The notes under the pieces: model-generated | Told to the model about the DNA's origin: nothing | The model's input: only the letters and a program-made list of their open reading frames with translations | Databases searched by the model: none | From: a virus | Virus record (IMG/VR): IMGVR_UViG_3300005340_000013 | Coordinates: 1 to 48,619 of that record | Direction: 5' to 3' (one strand) | DNA length: 48,619 nt | Position numbers and translations under genes: made by a program | Shown: positions 15,077 through 21,841 of the stretch, one piece after another | How the letters are laid out: the number at the start of each line of letters is the position of its first letter | Position numbering within the stretch: position 1 is the stretch's first letter

Positions 15077-15255
15077 GCGAAAGGTTACCTGGGTTCGTTC
15101 GGTGCCCACATTGCAGTTGGTGTGCGTACGTATCCGGCGAGGATAAGGGGAATACTGAAGTGGCGGCCAAATCTCTTCAGTCACGTCACATACGCGAGAC
15201 ACACCCCACCGAGACTACCGATGTCCCGAGTGAGACTCAGATACTCTCTGAATGA
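15073..15255 (+). CDS. Small C2H2-like zinc-finger protein, 60 aa
   Basis: It starts at an ATGA overlap with the preceding zinc-finger gene. The protein has CPHC at residues 11-14 and a SRHIRETH pair near residue 40, giving a C2H2-like site with a long spacer. The acidic Thr/Ser-rich end has no recognised role. Its 3' end overlaps the end of the convergent phosphoesterase gene by 41 bases. Confidence 0.7.
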   Translation: MSERLPGFVRCPHCSWCAYVSGEDKGNTEVAAKSLQSRHIRETHPTETTDVPSETQILSE

Positions 15256-16207
15256 AAGAGTCTCGTTCCCTAACGCTCATCTTCTGATACTTCTTCCGAT
15301 GAGTCTCGCATAGGCGGACTGTCATCCCACCTCGGCTAGCCTTAGCCACCGAGTCCGCCTCGCACACCCAACAGTTACCGACTGACTCCAAGGTGACCTC
15401 ACCTGGGTTTGTAAGCCACGGTCGCTTAGCGTTGGGGTTTCTTCCCGCCACCGTCTGCTGTTTCTGCTCACCCGCCCCAAACACTCTCCCACCAACCACA
15501 CACGCCCCACCTACAATGGGAACCGGGGTGATGAAAGCCCTCCCATCTGAGAGGATTTCACCTACCCCGAACCCCAGTTGCCACTCACGCGCCTTTTTCA
15601 CTACCTTTAGGTAGTCAGCCTTCGGTGCGGACCCAAGCCACCCAACTGATGCTGCAACGTGGGATGCCCCCGCAGCGGTACCGAAGTAGTGGGTGCCCAT
15701 GCGATGGGTATGTCCAAAGAGGACGCTGGCCTCGAATGCCGCACCAGTGTGGTGAATGGCATACTTACCGGAGTAATCAGCGTCATGTGTGACATAGAGG
15801 TCACCCAACCTCATATGTTGGCCATAGGGGTGAAACTGGAATCCCAGACTACTGAGGTTGGCAACCGCGGGGAAGCTAAGTCCGGGTAGGTCATGTAGCA
15901 CCGTGGTGTTCCGAAGGAAGCGAGTCAGCCGAAACTCATGGTTGCCTTCGACAAAGTGTCTTTCCTTCACACCTTTGATTGAAGCAACTTTCTCTAGCTC
16001 CCTTCTGACTGATTGAATCTCCTCCACTAACCTCAGTGCTCTCCCAGGGTCTTTCTCATGGTCACTCACGGAGTACATATCCGCGAAGTCACCTAGGATA
16101 AGCACAACATCCGGTTGGATGTGGTTAGCCACCTGCAACATGAGGTTGAATGCGCACTCATCGTGATAGGGCGCGTGAGTGTCGGGAATCGCGATGAAAG
16201 TGCGCAT
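15215..16207 (-). CDS. Calcineurin-like metallophosphoesterase with C-terminal zinc-binding tail
   Basis: The 330-residue protein shows the metallophosphoesterase blocks in order: PDTHAPYH (DxH), ILGDFAD (GDxxD), EGNHEFR (GNHE), THDADYSG and GHTHRMG (GHTH). The substrate could be a nucleotide, sugar phosphate or nucleic acid end. The last 60 residues contain CWVC and a later CETH that would bind one metal. The start at 16207 follows an AAGGA and matches the first beta strand; an upstream start at 16231 is possible. The gene stands alone, convergent with the plus-strand zinc-finger genes. It could serve as a sugar-phosphate phosphatase, but nothing proves this. Confidence 0.85.
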   Translation of the reverse strand: MRTFIAIPDTHAPYHDECAFNLMLQVANHIQPDVVLILGDFADMYSVSDHEKDPGRALRLVEEIQSVRRELEKVASIKGVKERHFVEGNHEFRLTRFLRNTTVLHDLPGLSFPAVANLSSLGFQFHPYGQHMRLGDLYVTHDADYSGKYAIHHTGAAFEASVLFGHTHRMGTHYFGTAAGASHVAASVGWLGSAPKADYLKVVKKAREWQLGFGVGEILSDGRAFITPVPIVGGACVVGGRVFGAGEQKQQTVAGRNPNAKRPWLTNPGEVTLESVGNCWVCEADSVAKASRGGMTVRLCETHRKKYQKMSVRERDSFIQRVSESHSGHR

Positions 16208-16410
16208 CGATTTTTTTTCCTTGACAGTCAAAAGTCAGGTGAGACTAAGGCACACCAACTTTGCGGAACCGGAAAGGGGGCCACTACCGATTTTCTAGAA
16301 AAAGGATGGGAGGCCCCAACCCCTTCCCGTTCGTCGATTTGAGTCGAAATCGCCTGTTTTTGGCTCGATTTCCTTCTGAGTGTTTTGGTCTTCGGTAGAG
16401 TGTTTTTGGG
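16208..16410. other. Intergenic spacer with a TTTTCTAGAAAA palindrome
   Basis: A 203-base gap upstream of the phosphoesterase gene. It holds a perfect 12-base palindrome TTTTCTAGAAAA near 16291-16302 and an 8-T run at 16211-16218. A separate promoter for the phosphoesterase gene is plausible, but no clear boxes stand out. Confidence 0.4.
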
Positions 16411-16779
16411 CTACAAATGCGGGTCGTGTAGTACTAATTTTGAAGGGGGTTTTTTGGGTAGGAGAGAGGGGTCGGAGAGCCATGCGGGTGGGGTAAAAGG
16501 CTTGGCTAGGTGCTTTTCCAGGATAGGAGTTTCCCGTGGCTTCCAAACTCGGTGCGGCAGGCCCCATGTCGTAGGGTTCTTCTCAATGTCATTCACCTTC
16601 GCACGCATCATACTTCGGGGGTTACCGAGGGTTCGTTTCTTCCCTCCCCCCAGATATCGCAGCACACCCTCCAGTGTAAGACGTGCCTTCATTTGTAGGT
16701 CATCCCGAGCTAGCAGCGCAGATACGGTGTCAATGTCGCGGTCTCTCCGGCTGGGAAGCTTTGTTCTCACTTTGCCCAC
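16411..16779 (-). CDS. Hypothetical basic protein, 122 aa
   Basis: A basic, mainly helical protein with an N-terminal helix rich in Asp/Leu/Ala and a Gly-Gly-Gly-Lys-Lys turn. No known domain. It starts with GTG overlapping the end of the Cas4-like nuclease gene by 13 bases, so it is the last gene of that operon before a 200-base gap. Confidence 0.65.
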   Translation of the reverse strand: MGKVRTKLPSRRDRDIDTVSALLARDDLQMKARLTLEGVLRYLGGGKKRTLGNPRSMMRAKVNDIEKNPTTWGLPHRVWKPRETPILEKHLAKPFTPPAWLSDPSLLPKKPPSKLVLHDPHL

Positions 16780-17771
16780 AATTCCTCCCTTTCGCCCTCT
16801 TCAATGCATCCAGACTCACGAAGCATGCGGATAACCTCCTCTGCCTTCTCAGGTGGGAGAGCTCGCCTAATGCTGCTCTGACTGAGTGTCGAGTAAGACT
16901 TGGAGACGAATTGGAGCACCTTCCCATCCGGCCTCTCAATATGCTCACCTGCGCGCACCCTCTCCCGGAGTAGTTCACGTGCCCTCTTTGCCAACCGTTC
17001 GTACTCCGCCAACATGAGGTGAACGTGCCCGGGGTCATCCACCTTAGCCAATTGTAGGTTAGCAGCGGGGACCAGTGCTTTGGTACTCCGGAGTAGGCTC
17101 GCATCTTTCGCGGGACAGGACCACTTGGCGGGGCAACGTGTGCAGTGTGCGCCTGGGGTAAGAGAGTGGTCACCCACCCTGTTGAGAGCTCTCACTAGTC
17201 GCTTCCGGTGGGACTCCAACTTCTTTCGGTCGAAAGGTTGGGAGTACACAACGGGGGGAAGTCCCCTAGGTGCGTGTACAATGGCGGCGACATCCGACTT
17301 TGTGGCCAACCCGAGGGTCATAAGCTGAGGCTCCTCAGCGGGTAGGTCAAAAGACCCCCAGTCTCCGGTTTTGTAGTCGACTACAATCTTTTTACCGCCA
17401 ACTGTCAGAAGGTCATACGTGGCGCCGATTTCACCCGGTTTTAGGTCATAGGTGTGTGTCGGAAGGTCAAGTGTGGTAGGGCGGGCTCTATCCTTCTTAG
17501 GGTTATAAGCGAGCGGAGTCTCGCACCCCCACGCCACAACCTTTTCTGTTTCCAGCCACTCCCGCACTATCTCCCACGTTTGCTTCGCATGTTCGTGGTC
17601 TGTAGGTAGACCCTCACCCAACCGTTGCATTTGTAGGTGAAAGTTGGTTCCGTAGTCCCGCTTTTCATCCTGCTCGGGGGTAGTCTCTTCCCTCGTATCA
17701 ACCTCAGGGTCAAAAGGCCTTTGACATACTAGTAAGAGTTTCGTTTTGCTCGCGGTCGGTTGGAGGGCCAT
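16767..17771 (-). CDS. PD-(D/E)XK nuclease, Cas4/RecB-like, with Fe-S cysteines
   Basis: The 334-residue protein has the RecB-family core. A GATYDLL strand supplies the acidic residue, followed by VDYKTGDW (motif III, D-x-K). C-terminal Cys residues in HCTRCPAKWSC, with an earlier Cys in LLVCQRPF, could build a 4Fe-4S cluster as in Cas4 and AddB. A YGTNFHLQMQRLGEG region supplies the typical N-terminal His. Expected activity is 5' or bidirectional DNA exonuclease in recombination. No CRISPR array or other cas gene is present. GAGGAAG six bases before ATG fixes the start at 17771, 62 bases inside the upstream isomerase gene. Confidence 0.82.
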   Translation of the reverse strand: MALQPTASKTKLLLVCQRPFDPEVDTREETTPEQDEKRDYGTNFHLQMQRLGEGLPTDHEHAKQTWEIVREWLETEKVVAWGCETPLAYNPKKDRARPTTLDLPTHTYDLKPGEIGATYDLLTVGGKKIVVDYKTGDWGSFDLPAEEPQLMTLGLATKSDVAAIVHAPRGLPPVVYSQPFDRKKLESHRKRLVRALNRVGDHSLTPGAHCTRCPAKWSCPAKDASLLRSTKALVPAANLQLAKVDDPGHVHLMLAEYERLAKRARELLRERVRAGEHIERPDGKVLQFVSKSYSTLSQSSIRRALPPEKAEEVIRMLRESGCIEEGEREELWAK

Positions 17772-18354
17772 TGTCTTCCTCAAGATGCAATTGGGGGTGA
17801 TTGACTAGTAGGTGGGTGATAACCCCGGCGATACCCTCAACGTGGGGAGTTGTCTCCCCTACTCCGAAGTTAAAGGTGGCCCCGATTCTAACACACACGT
17901 CTGAGTACCTGAGTGCGGCCCCACCGTCCGGGCCCACAATCGAAAGCACTTTGGCCCCCACACCCTTAGCGGCATAGGACATAGCCCGCACCAGGCAAAA
18001 GCTAGTATCGAGGGAGCCTCCCCCAACGCTGAGTACCAATAGGGCATCGCTCGCGTTTAGGTGAGAGGTCTCTAACCAACGAACGAAGACACTATCCCAC
18101 CCGTTATCATTGGTTCGGGCAGTAAGTTCGGCGGAATTGTCGGTAGGCGCATAAGCTTCAATACCGGCAATCTTCCTAAAATCATTTACCGCATGGCTTG
18201 CGTTGGCCGCAGACCCTCCGACCCCCAGGATAAAAAGCCTGCCCCCGCGGTCTTTGAGGTTACTAAGCTCATGCGCCATGAGCTCGATAGCCTCGAGTGG
18301 TAGAGACTGGATAATCGTCGCCGCAACAGTGGCGTAATAACGACTGAAAGTCAT
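17710..18354 (-). CDS. gmhA: SIS-domain phosphoheptose isomerase-like protein (GmhA)
   Basis: The 214-residue protein has one SIS domain. The sugar-phosphate loop GVGGSAANASH is followed by an NDNGWDSVFVRWLE segment that matches the GmhA pattern (ND-x-G-x2-x-VF). VLSVGGGSLDT corresponds to the second phosphate-binding loop. GmhA converts sedoheptulose 7-phosphate to D-glycero-D-manno-heptose 7-phosphate in the cytosol. ATG at 18354 overlaps the upstream stop as ATGA; longer in-frame starts would intrude into the 64-aa gene. It lies one small gene downstream of a GHMP kinase and nucleotidyltransferase, the usual partners in GDP-heptose synthesis. Confidence 0.8.
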   Translation of the reverse strand: MTFSRYYATVAATIIQSLPLEAIELMAHELSNLKDRGGRLFILGVGGSAANASHAVNDFRKIAGIEAYAPTDNSAELTARTNDNGWDSVFVRWLETSHLNASDALLVLSVGGGSLDTSFCLVRAMSYAAKGVGAKVLSIVGPDGGAALRYSDVCVRIGATFNFGVGETTPHVEGIAGVITHLLVNHPQLHLEEDNGPPTDREQNETLTSMSKAF

Positions 18355-18545
18355 GCGTCTTCCGTCCAGTCGAACACAAAGTCGCCGTTGTCGTTCATGT
18401 GACCGACCCCCATCCTTTTGGTCCCCTGGGAGTACCGAAGTCGCCTTGCGAATGCTTGCCCATCTTCCAAGGAATGAGCATGCCCCAACCACTGGCACTT
18501 ACCGCCGTCGAGACAAACAACCACATACTTTGCGCTTTGAAGCAT
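18351..18545 (-). CDS. Hypothetical protein, 64 aa, inside the heptose cassette
   Basis: A small protein with a beta-strand start (KYVVVCLDGG) and a WLGHAHSLEDGQAFARRL helix. No family recognised. It begins directly after the kinase stop (TGA then ATG) and overlaps the isomerase start by 4 bases, so it is co-translated with the sugar enzymes. Confidence 0.65.
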   Translation of the reverse strand: MLQSAKYVVVCLDGGKCQWLGHAHSLEDGQAFARRLRYSQGTKRMGVGHMNDNGDFVFDWTEDA

Positions 18546-19388
18546 TCAACCCTCTTTGTACACAACTTTCACACCTTCAAGGTCGGGCCGGAAAGTCAGT
18601 TGCGGCGCCCCAAAGTTACTCATTGTCTCGATGAGCTTCTCTGCCATGTGAGGGTAAGGGCTCTCAAACAATAGATATCCGGTACCGCCCGCACCCACCA
18701 GTTTACCACCAGTTGCCCACTTACGACCGTGCTCTAGCAATTCTGAGACGCGTTCAGTAGGGGGCCCGGTCATTGCTGTCTTAGCCCGCATTTGCTCGTC
18801 AAATAGGGGGCCGAGACTGCCCCCCGACTTGAGAAGAATGTCGGCCATATCCGCCAGCTTACGGATTTTGTGCATCAGGCTAACGTCTTCCTTACATCTA
18901 TCCTCTTGTTTGGTGAGGTAGGTTTGTGCAGTGCGGGTTTCACCCAGGTTGAAGAGGTAAAGACCGGTGGGGAACTTCACTTCCCGTTCATAGTTGGGAA
19001 GCGCGTAGATGCCACTTTTGCCGTGGTAAATGTCTTGGATGCTACCTAACGCGCACGCATAGTGGTCTTGCCCACCAAGTCTCCTTTCGGTCAGCACCTC
19101 ATCCGCATGTAGGGCGTCGAAAGCTAGGTCTGCTTGGCTCATAGGGCCACACTTGGCCCAATACGAGGCTTGCATTGCAACCCGATATGCGGCCGAACCT
19201 CCCAACCCCACACCCTTCTCGACATTAGAGTGCGAGAACCAAGTATGCCAATTAGTAGTCACATAGACGTACTGATTGATAGCCATGGTGATAGTGCGCC
19301 CGCCATACTCGTCCGCGTAGGCAGGAAGGTCAGACCCTCCCCCGCCAAGTGAGATTCTGAGAGGGCATCGAACGACCAGTAGACTCAT
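18546..19388 (-). CDS. hddA: GHMP kinase, D-glycero-D-manno-heptose 7-phosphate kinase-like (HddA)
   Basis: The 280-residue protein begins with the HddA-type motif 1, RCPLRISLGGGGSDLP, distinct from galactokinases. Motif 2 is VGLGGSAAY (ATP phosphate loop) and motif 3 is VGAGGTGYLLF near the C-terminus. An ERRLGGQDHYACALG segment matches the conserved substrate region (GxQD-x-YA). HddA phosphorylates heptose 7-phosphate at the anomeric position. At 280 residues it is somewhat shorter than typical HddA (about 340). It overlaps the nucleotidyltransferase gene by 4 bases and precedes the isomerase, as in GDP-heptose gene clusters. Confidence 0.82.
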   Translation of the reverse strand: MSLLVVRCPLRISLGGGGSDLPAYADEYGGRTITMAINQYVYVTTNWHTWFSHSNVEKGVGLGGSAAYRVAMQASYWAKCGPMSQADLAFDALHADEVLTERRLGGQDHYACALGSIQDIYHGKSGIYALPNYEREVKFPTGLYLFNLGETRTAQTYLTKQEDRCKEDVSLMHKIRKLADMADILLKSGGSLGPLFDEQMRAKTAMTGPPTERVSELLEHGRKWATGGKLVGAGGTGYLLFESPYPHMAEKLIETMSNFGAPQLTFRPDLEGVKVVYKEG

Positions 19389-20098
19389 CCGGTAAGCCTC
19401 TCTTCCAATTCGGCAAATCCGTTAGGAGAACCCATTTCATAGGGGGGTGCAAGCAGTGGGTGTGCCTTCAATGCATTCTGGTTGATTAGAGAGGCCCACA
19501 AGACTCTAAGGTCAAGAGGCTCATCTCGGTATGGTAGAGTGTAATTGTCCAGTACTTTTCTTCGCAAGGCGATACAACCCGAGTCCTCAAACCCACCGAC
19601 CCCGGGCCCATAGTCTGCCACCGATGCCGCGTCACCCTGGTAAAGGTTTACATTGCCGGACCCTTGAATGGTTTTGGTCATGTGAATAGCCATGACCCCG
19701 GCTGTCTTTTCGTTACTGCGGGCCAACTCGCGCATGGGACCCAACATGTCAAATTGGTGCCATGTATCCCCATAGGTGAGCGTAAAGTTTTCCTCTAGAA
19801 GACCCTTTTTATGGGCATAAACCAATGCACCTAGGGTCCCCAGTTTGTAAGGCTCCCAGCTATATTTTAGGCCGATATCCCGAACGTAGGTAGAGTTGCC
19901 ACTTCCGAGGTGGCTGATAATCTGGCCACCGAACCGGCCCACACAAAGCAGAATGTTATCGATGGGGTGACGTCTAACTCGGGCAAGTTGCCAATCAACA
20001 AAGGGGAATCCCGCGATTGGAAGCATTGCCTTGGCTACCGTGGCAGTAGCGGGAAGCATGCGGGTCCCCTCACCGCCGGCAAGAATAACAACTTGCAT
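19385..20098 (-). CDS. hddC: Sugar-phosphate nucleotidyltransferase, HddC/RmlA-like
   Basis: The 237-residue protein starts with VVILAGGEGTRMLPAT and then KAMLPIAGFPF, the nucleotide-binding signature and catalytic lysine pair of the NTP-transferase family. A TYGDTW segment supplies the metal-binding Asp. The size and pattern match D-glycero-D-manno-heptose 1-phosphate guanylyltransferase (HddC), but sequence alone cannot fix the nucleotide (GTP, CTP or other). The next genes, a GHMP kinase and GmhA-like isomerase, make a heptose 1-phosphate substrate most likely. It starts at the last base of the lysin stop (TGATG), linking sugar and lysis cassettes in one transcript. Confidence 0.82.
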   Translation of the reverse strand: MQVVILAGGEGTRMLPATATVAKAMLPIAGFPFVDWQLARVRRHPIDNILLCVGRFGGQIISHLGSGNSTYVRDIGLKYSWEPYKLGTLGALVYAHKKGLLEENFTLTYGDTWHQFDMLGPMRELARSNEKTAGVMAIHMTKTIQGSGNVNLYQGDAASVADYGPGVGGFEDSGCIALRRKVLDNYTLPYRDEPLDLRVLWASLINQNALKAHPLLAPPYEMGSPNGFAELEERLTG

Positions 20099-20709
20099 CA
20101 GTACACCACCCAGTGAGGCAACCGCCCCAAATGGTCCTGTTGGATTACATCAACGTCTAGAAGAACCCCAGTATCGCGCCAAGTCAGAGAGGGCCAAAGT
20201 TGCAGGCAACAAAAGCCACAATCGGGACCAGAACCCCAAGCGCCATTTCTGTCGACGATTCTAGAGGGGGCTTTCCAATACCGGACGACATGTAGCTTAT
20301 AAAGCTCATGGTCAGTGAATGGCTGAGGGGAACCCACGTAAAGACCGGGTTCGTACCCCGCTGCTTTTACCGTATCGGCCCAAGCGTTGATTTTGTCGGC
20401 CACCATAGGGTCTTGAGTCCCTTCGAGGTCAAGCCAAACAGTGCACCCGGCCGGGATTCCCAACGCCTCACATTGGGCTACGGTCTGAGCGCCATTGTAT
20501 GCCCCTGCAAAAGTCACTGGCATAAAGGCTAATCCGGACGCTAGCATAGCCTTGAGTTTAGGTGCATCTACTGCCCCCAGGTACCCCACGAAGAACTCTA
20601 ACCCAGCTAGCGATAGCTTTTTGGCTTGGTAGCTGGCAACCGTTTTGGCTGTAGAGAAAGGGTATGAATCAAACCCCCTAGCGCCCACCTTTGCCTCTTC
20701 GACCCTCAT
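20098..20709 (-). CDS. DUF1906 glycoside-hydrolase-like endolysin candidate
   Basis: The 203-residue protein matches the Rv2525c-like, glycoside hydrolase-like DUF1906 fold: GFDSYP at the N-terminus, FFVGYLG, a WLDLEGT strand carrying acidic residues, PGLYVGSP, and DVDVIQQD at the end, a GH25-like TIM barrel layout. Position after holin-like, protease and lipoprotein genes supports a cell-wall-degrading role. No signal peptide is visible, so it would need a holin or pore to reach the wall. ATG at 20709 overlaps the upstream stop as ATGA and has GGAG five bases before it; an in-frame GTG at 20715 is less likely. Confidence 0.72.
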   Translation of the reverse strand: MRVEEAKVGARGFDSYPFSTAKTVASYQAKKLSLAGLEFFVGYLGAVDAPKLKAMLASGLAFMPVTFAGAYNGAQTVAQCEALGIPAGCTVWLDLEGTQDPMVADKINAWADTVKAAGYEPGLYVGSPQPFTDHELYKLHVVRYWKAPSRIVDRNGAWGSGPDCGFCCLQLWPSLTWRDTGVLLDVDVIQQDHLGRLPHWVVY

Positions 20710-20981
20710 CGGCACTCCACGCTCTTACAGGCCTCAGCTTCAACCGGAGACCCCGCCGCCATAATGCACGCCGAATTGAAAATCACCCGACCGTTATTGA
20801 GGTCAAAAGTTTCCGCGCAACCAGCCGGTTGAGGGCAGCCAATCGCGGCAAGATGTTGGCAAAAGGCGAGTCCAGTTACCGTTACCTCACCGGGGGGAGG
20901 CTTAGGGGTAGGGTTGTTGCAAGCGGGCCAAGTACACCCACCAATCGCGAGAATCAACACATAGAGTAGACTTCTCATCAT
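20706..20981 (-). CDS. Small lipoprotein of the lysis cassette, 91 aa
   Basis: The first 15 residues form a short lipoprotein signal: MMRS, a hydrophobic LLYVLILAI, then the lipobox IGGC. The mature part is Pro-rich at first (TPKPPPG) and carries eight further cysteines (CNN, FCQHL, IGCPQPAGCAETF, NSACIM, EACKSVEC), so disulphides in the periplasm are likely. An outer-membrane spanin (Rz1-like) role is possible from position, size and Pro content, but no inner-membrane partner is obvious. Two adjacent ATGs (20981, 20978) overlap the protease stop. Confidence 0.7.
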   Translation of the reverse strand: MMRSLLYVLILAIGGCTWPACNNPTPKPPPGEVTVTGLAFCQHLAAIGCPQPAGCAETFDLNNGRVIFNSACIMAAGSPVEAEACKSVECR

Positions 20982-21841
20982 GCCCTCGTCGCGTTCCAGA
21001 CGGTTGCAGCGAAACAAGCCTTTTGAAGCCAATTGGGGGTAGCGCGCCAATACCCATACTTGTAGGTTCCGTCGTAACTTTCGGAGCCCCAGTCACCCCA
21101 ACTATTGGGGCCCGCCAGAACCACACTACCGTCCGCTTTTGAGAACATCTCCGTACAAAGGATTGCATGCCCTCCGCCATTGGGGTCATTGGGGTCGCAA
21201 TCATCCAACGGATTACCCCCATCCCAGTTTTCAAAGATAGTATCAACCTGGACGTCGAGAGCTACGGGGACCCCCGACATCAAAGCCGTTTGCATCTTAC
21301 TGAGCGCAACCTTCAAATCACTCATATCAATGTCATTGGCGTAGGCATCAATCTTGATACCGGCTTTTGATTCGATGGTGAGCTGAGTGATGGTAGGGTC
21401 ATCATTCACGTTCTGGGGGGTACAGTCGGTCCCCAATGAGGAAACCAAAGTACCAATCGGGCGGATACCGATGGTGAGAAGCGCGTCAATCACATCATAA
21501 GTGGCACACCCCTCATCTTGCAACTGGGGGAGTACACCCCTGATTGGGCGCCTCTCAAGGATGCGCGCGTCCCGGTAGATACCGAGTGGCGATGGGGTGT
21601 AACCAAGTGGCTTCTCAGCCGCATGGTCGGCCTTATAGTTGAAACATGTTACAAGCCCTTGGCTGGCCCTATGCCCCTCACACGAACCGGTGTGCCCCTG
21701 GTCAAAAATAGCGCAACCGTATGGGGCGAGGCTGATAAGGCCCGTGCGGATAGAGTCCCCCCGGTTGTGAATAAACGGTTTGTAGGAGAGTCTTTGCGCC
21801 GCGGTATCCCTCTTAGCGCCAAGCCTGGTAACACGGTTCAT
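20978..21841 (-). CDS. Papain-like (C1 family) cysteine peptidase in the lysis cassette
   Basis: The 287-residue protein has the full papain catalytic set: Gln48 and Cys54 in DQGHTGSCEGH (same six-residue spacing as papain Gln19/Cys25), His225 in GGGHAILCT and Asn246 in GPNSWGDWGS. There is no signal peptide or obvious propeptide. A chain of extra cysteines is present. It lies between a holin-like gene and a lipoprotein gene, each with 4-base overlaps. It may cleave peptidoglycan stem peptides or host/phage proteins during lysis, or ride with the tail. C1 enzymes are unusual in phage lysis modules. Confidence 0.82.
   Translation of the reverse strand: MNRVTRLGAKRDTAAQRLSYKPFIHNRGDSIRTGLISLAPYGCAIFDQGHTGSCEGHRASQGLVTCFNYKADHAAEKPLGYTPSPLGIYRDARILERRPIRGVLPQLQDEGCATYDVIDALLTIGIRPIGTLVSSLGTDCTPQNVNDDPTITQLTIESKAGIKIDAYANDIDMSDLKVALSKMQTALMSGVPVALDVQVDTIFENWDGGNPLDDCDPNDPNGGGHAILCTEMFSKADGSVVLAGPNSWGDWGSESYDGTYKYGYWRATPNWLQKACFAATVWNATRA

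Noticed and set aside
16295-16567. Minus-strand 90-codon frame at the end of the nuclease operon
   Set aside because: It mostly overlaps the 122-aa gene in another frame. Low-complexity product with no ribosome site seen.
16767-17771. CRISPR-Cas locus
   Set aside because: Only a Cas4-like nuclease is present. No repeat-spacer array or other cas genes were found.
17710-20098. Heptose genes as a proven DNA-glycosylation system
   Set aside because: No dUMP/dCMP hydroxymethylase, dNMP kinase or base-glucosyltransferase homologue is visible. The acceptor is left open.
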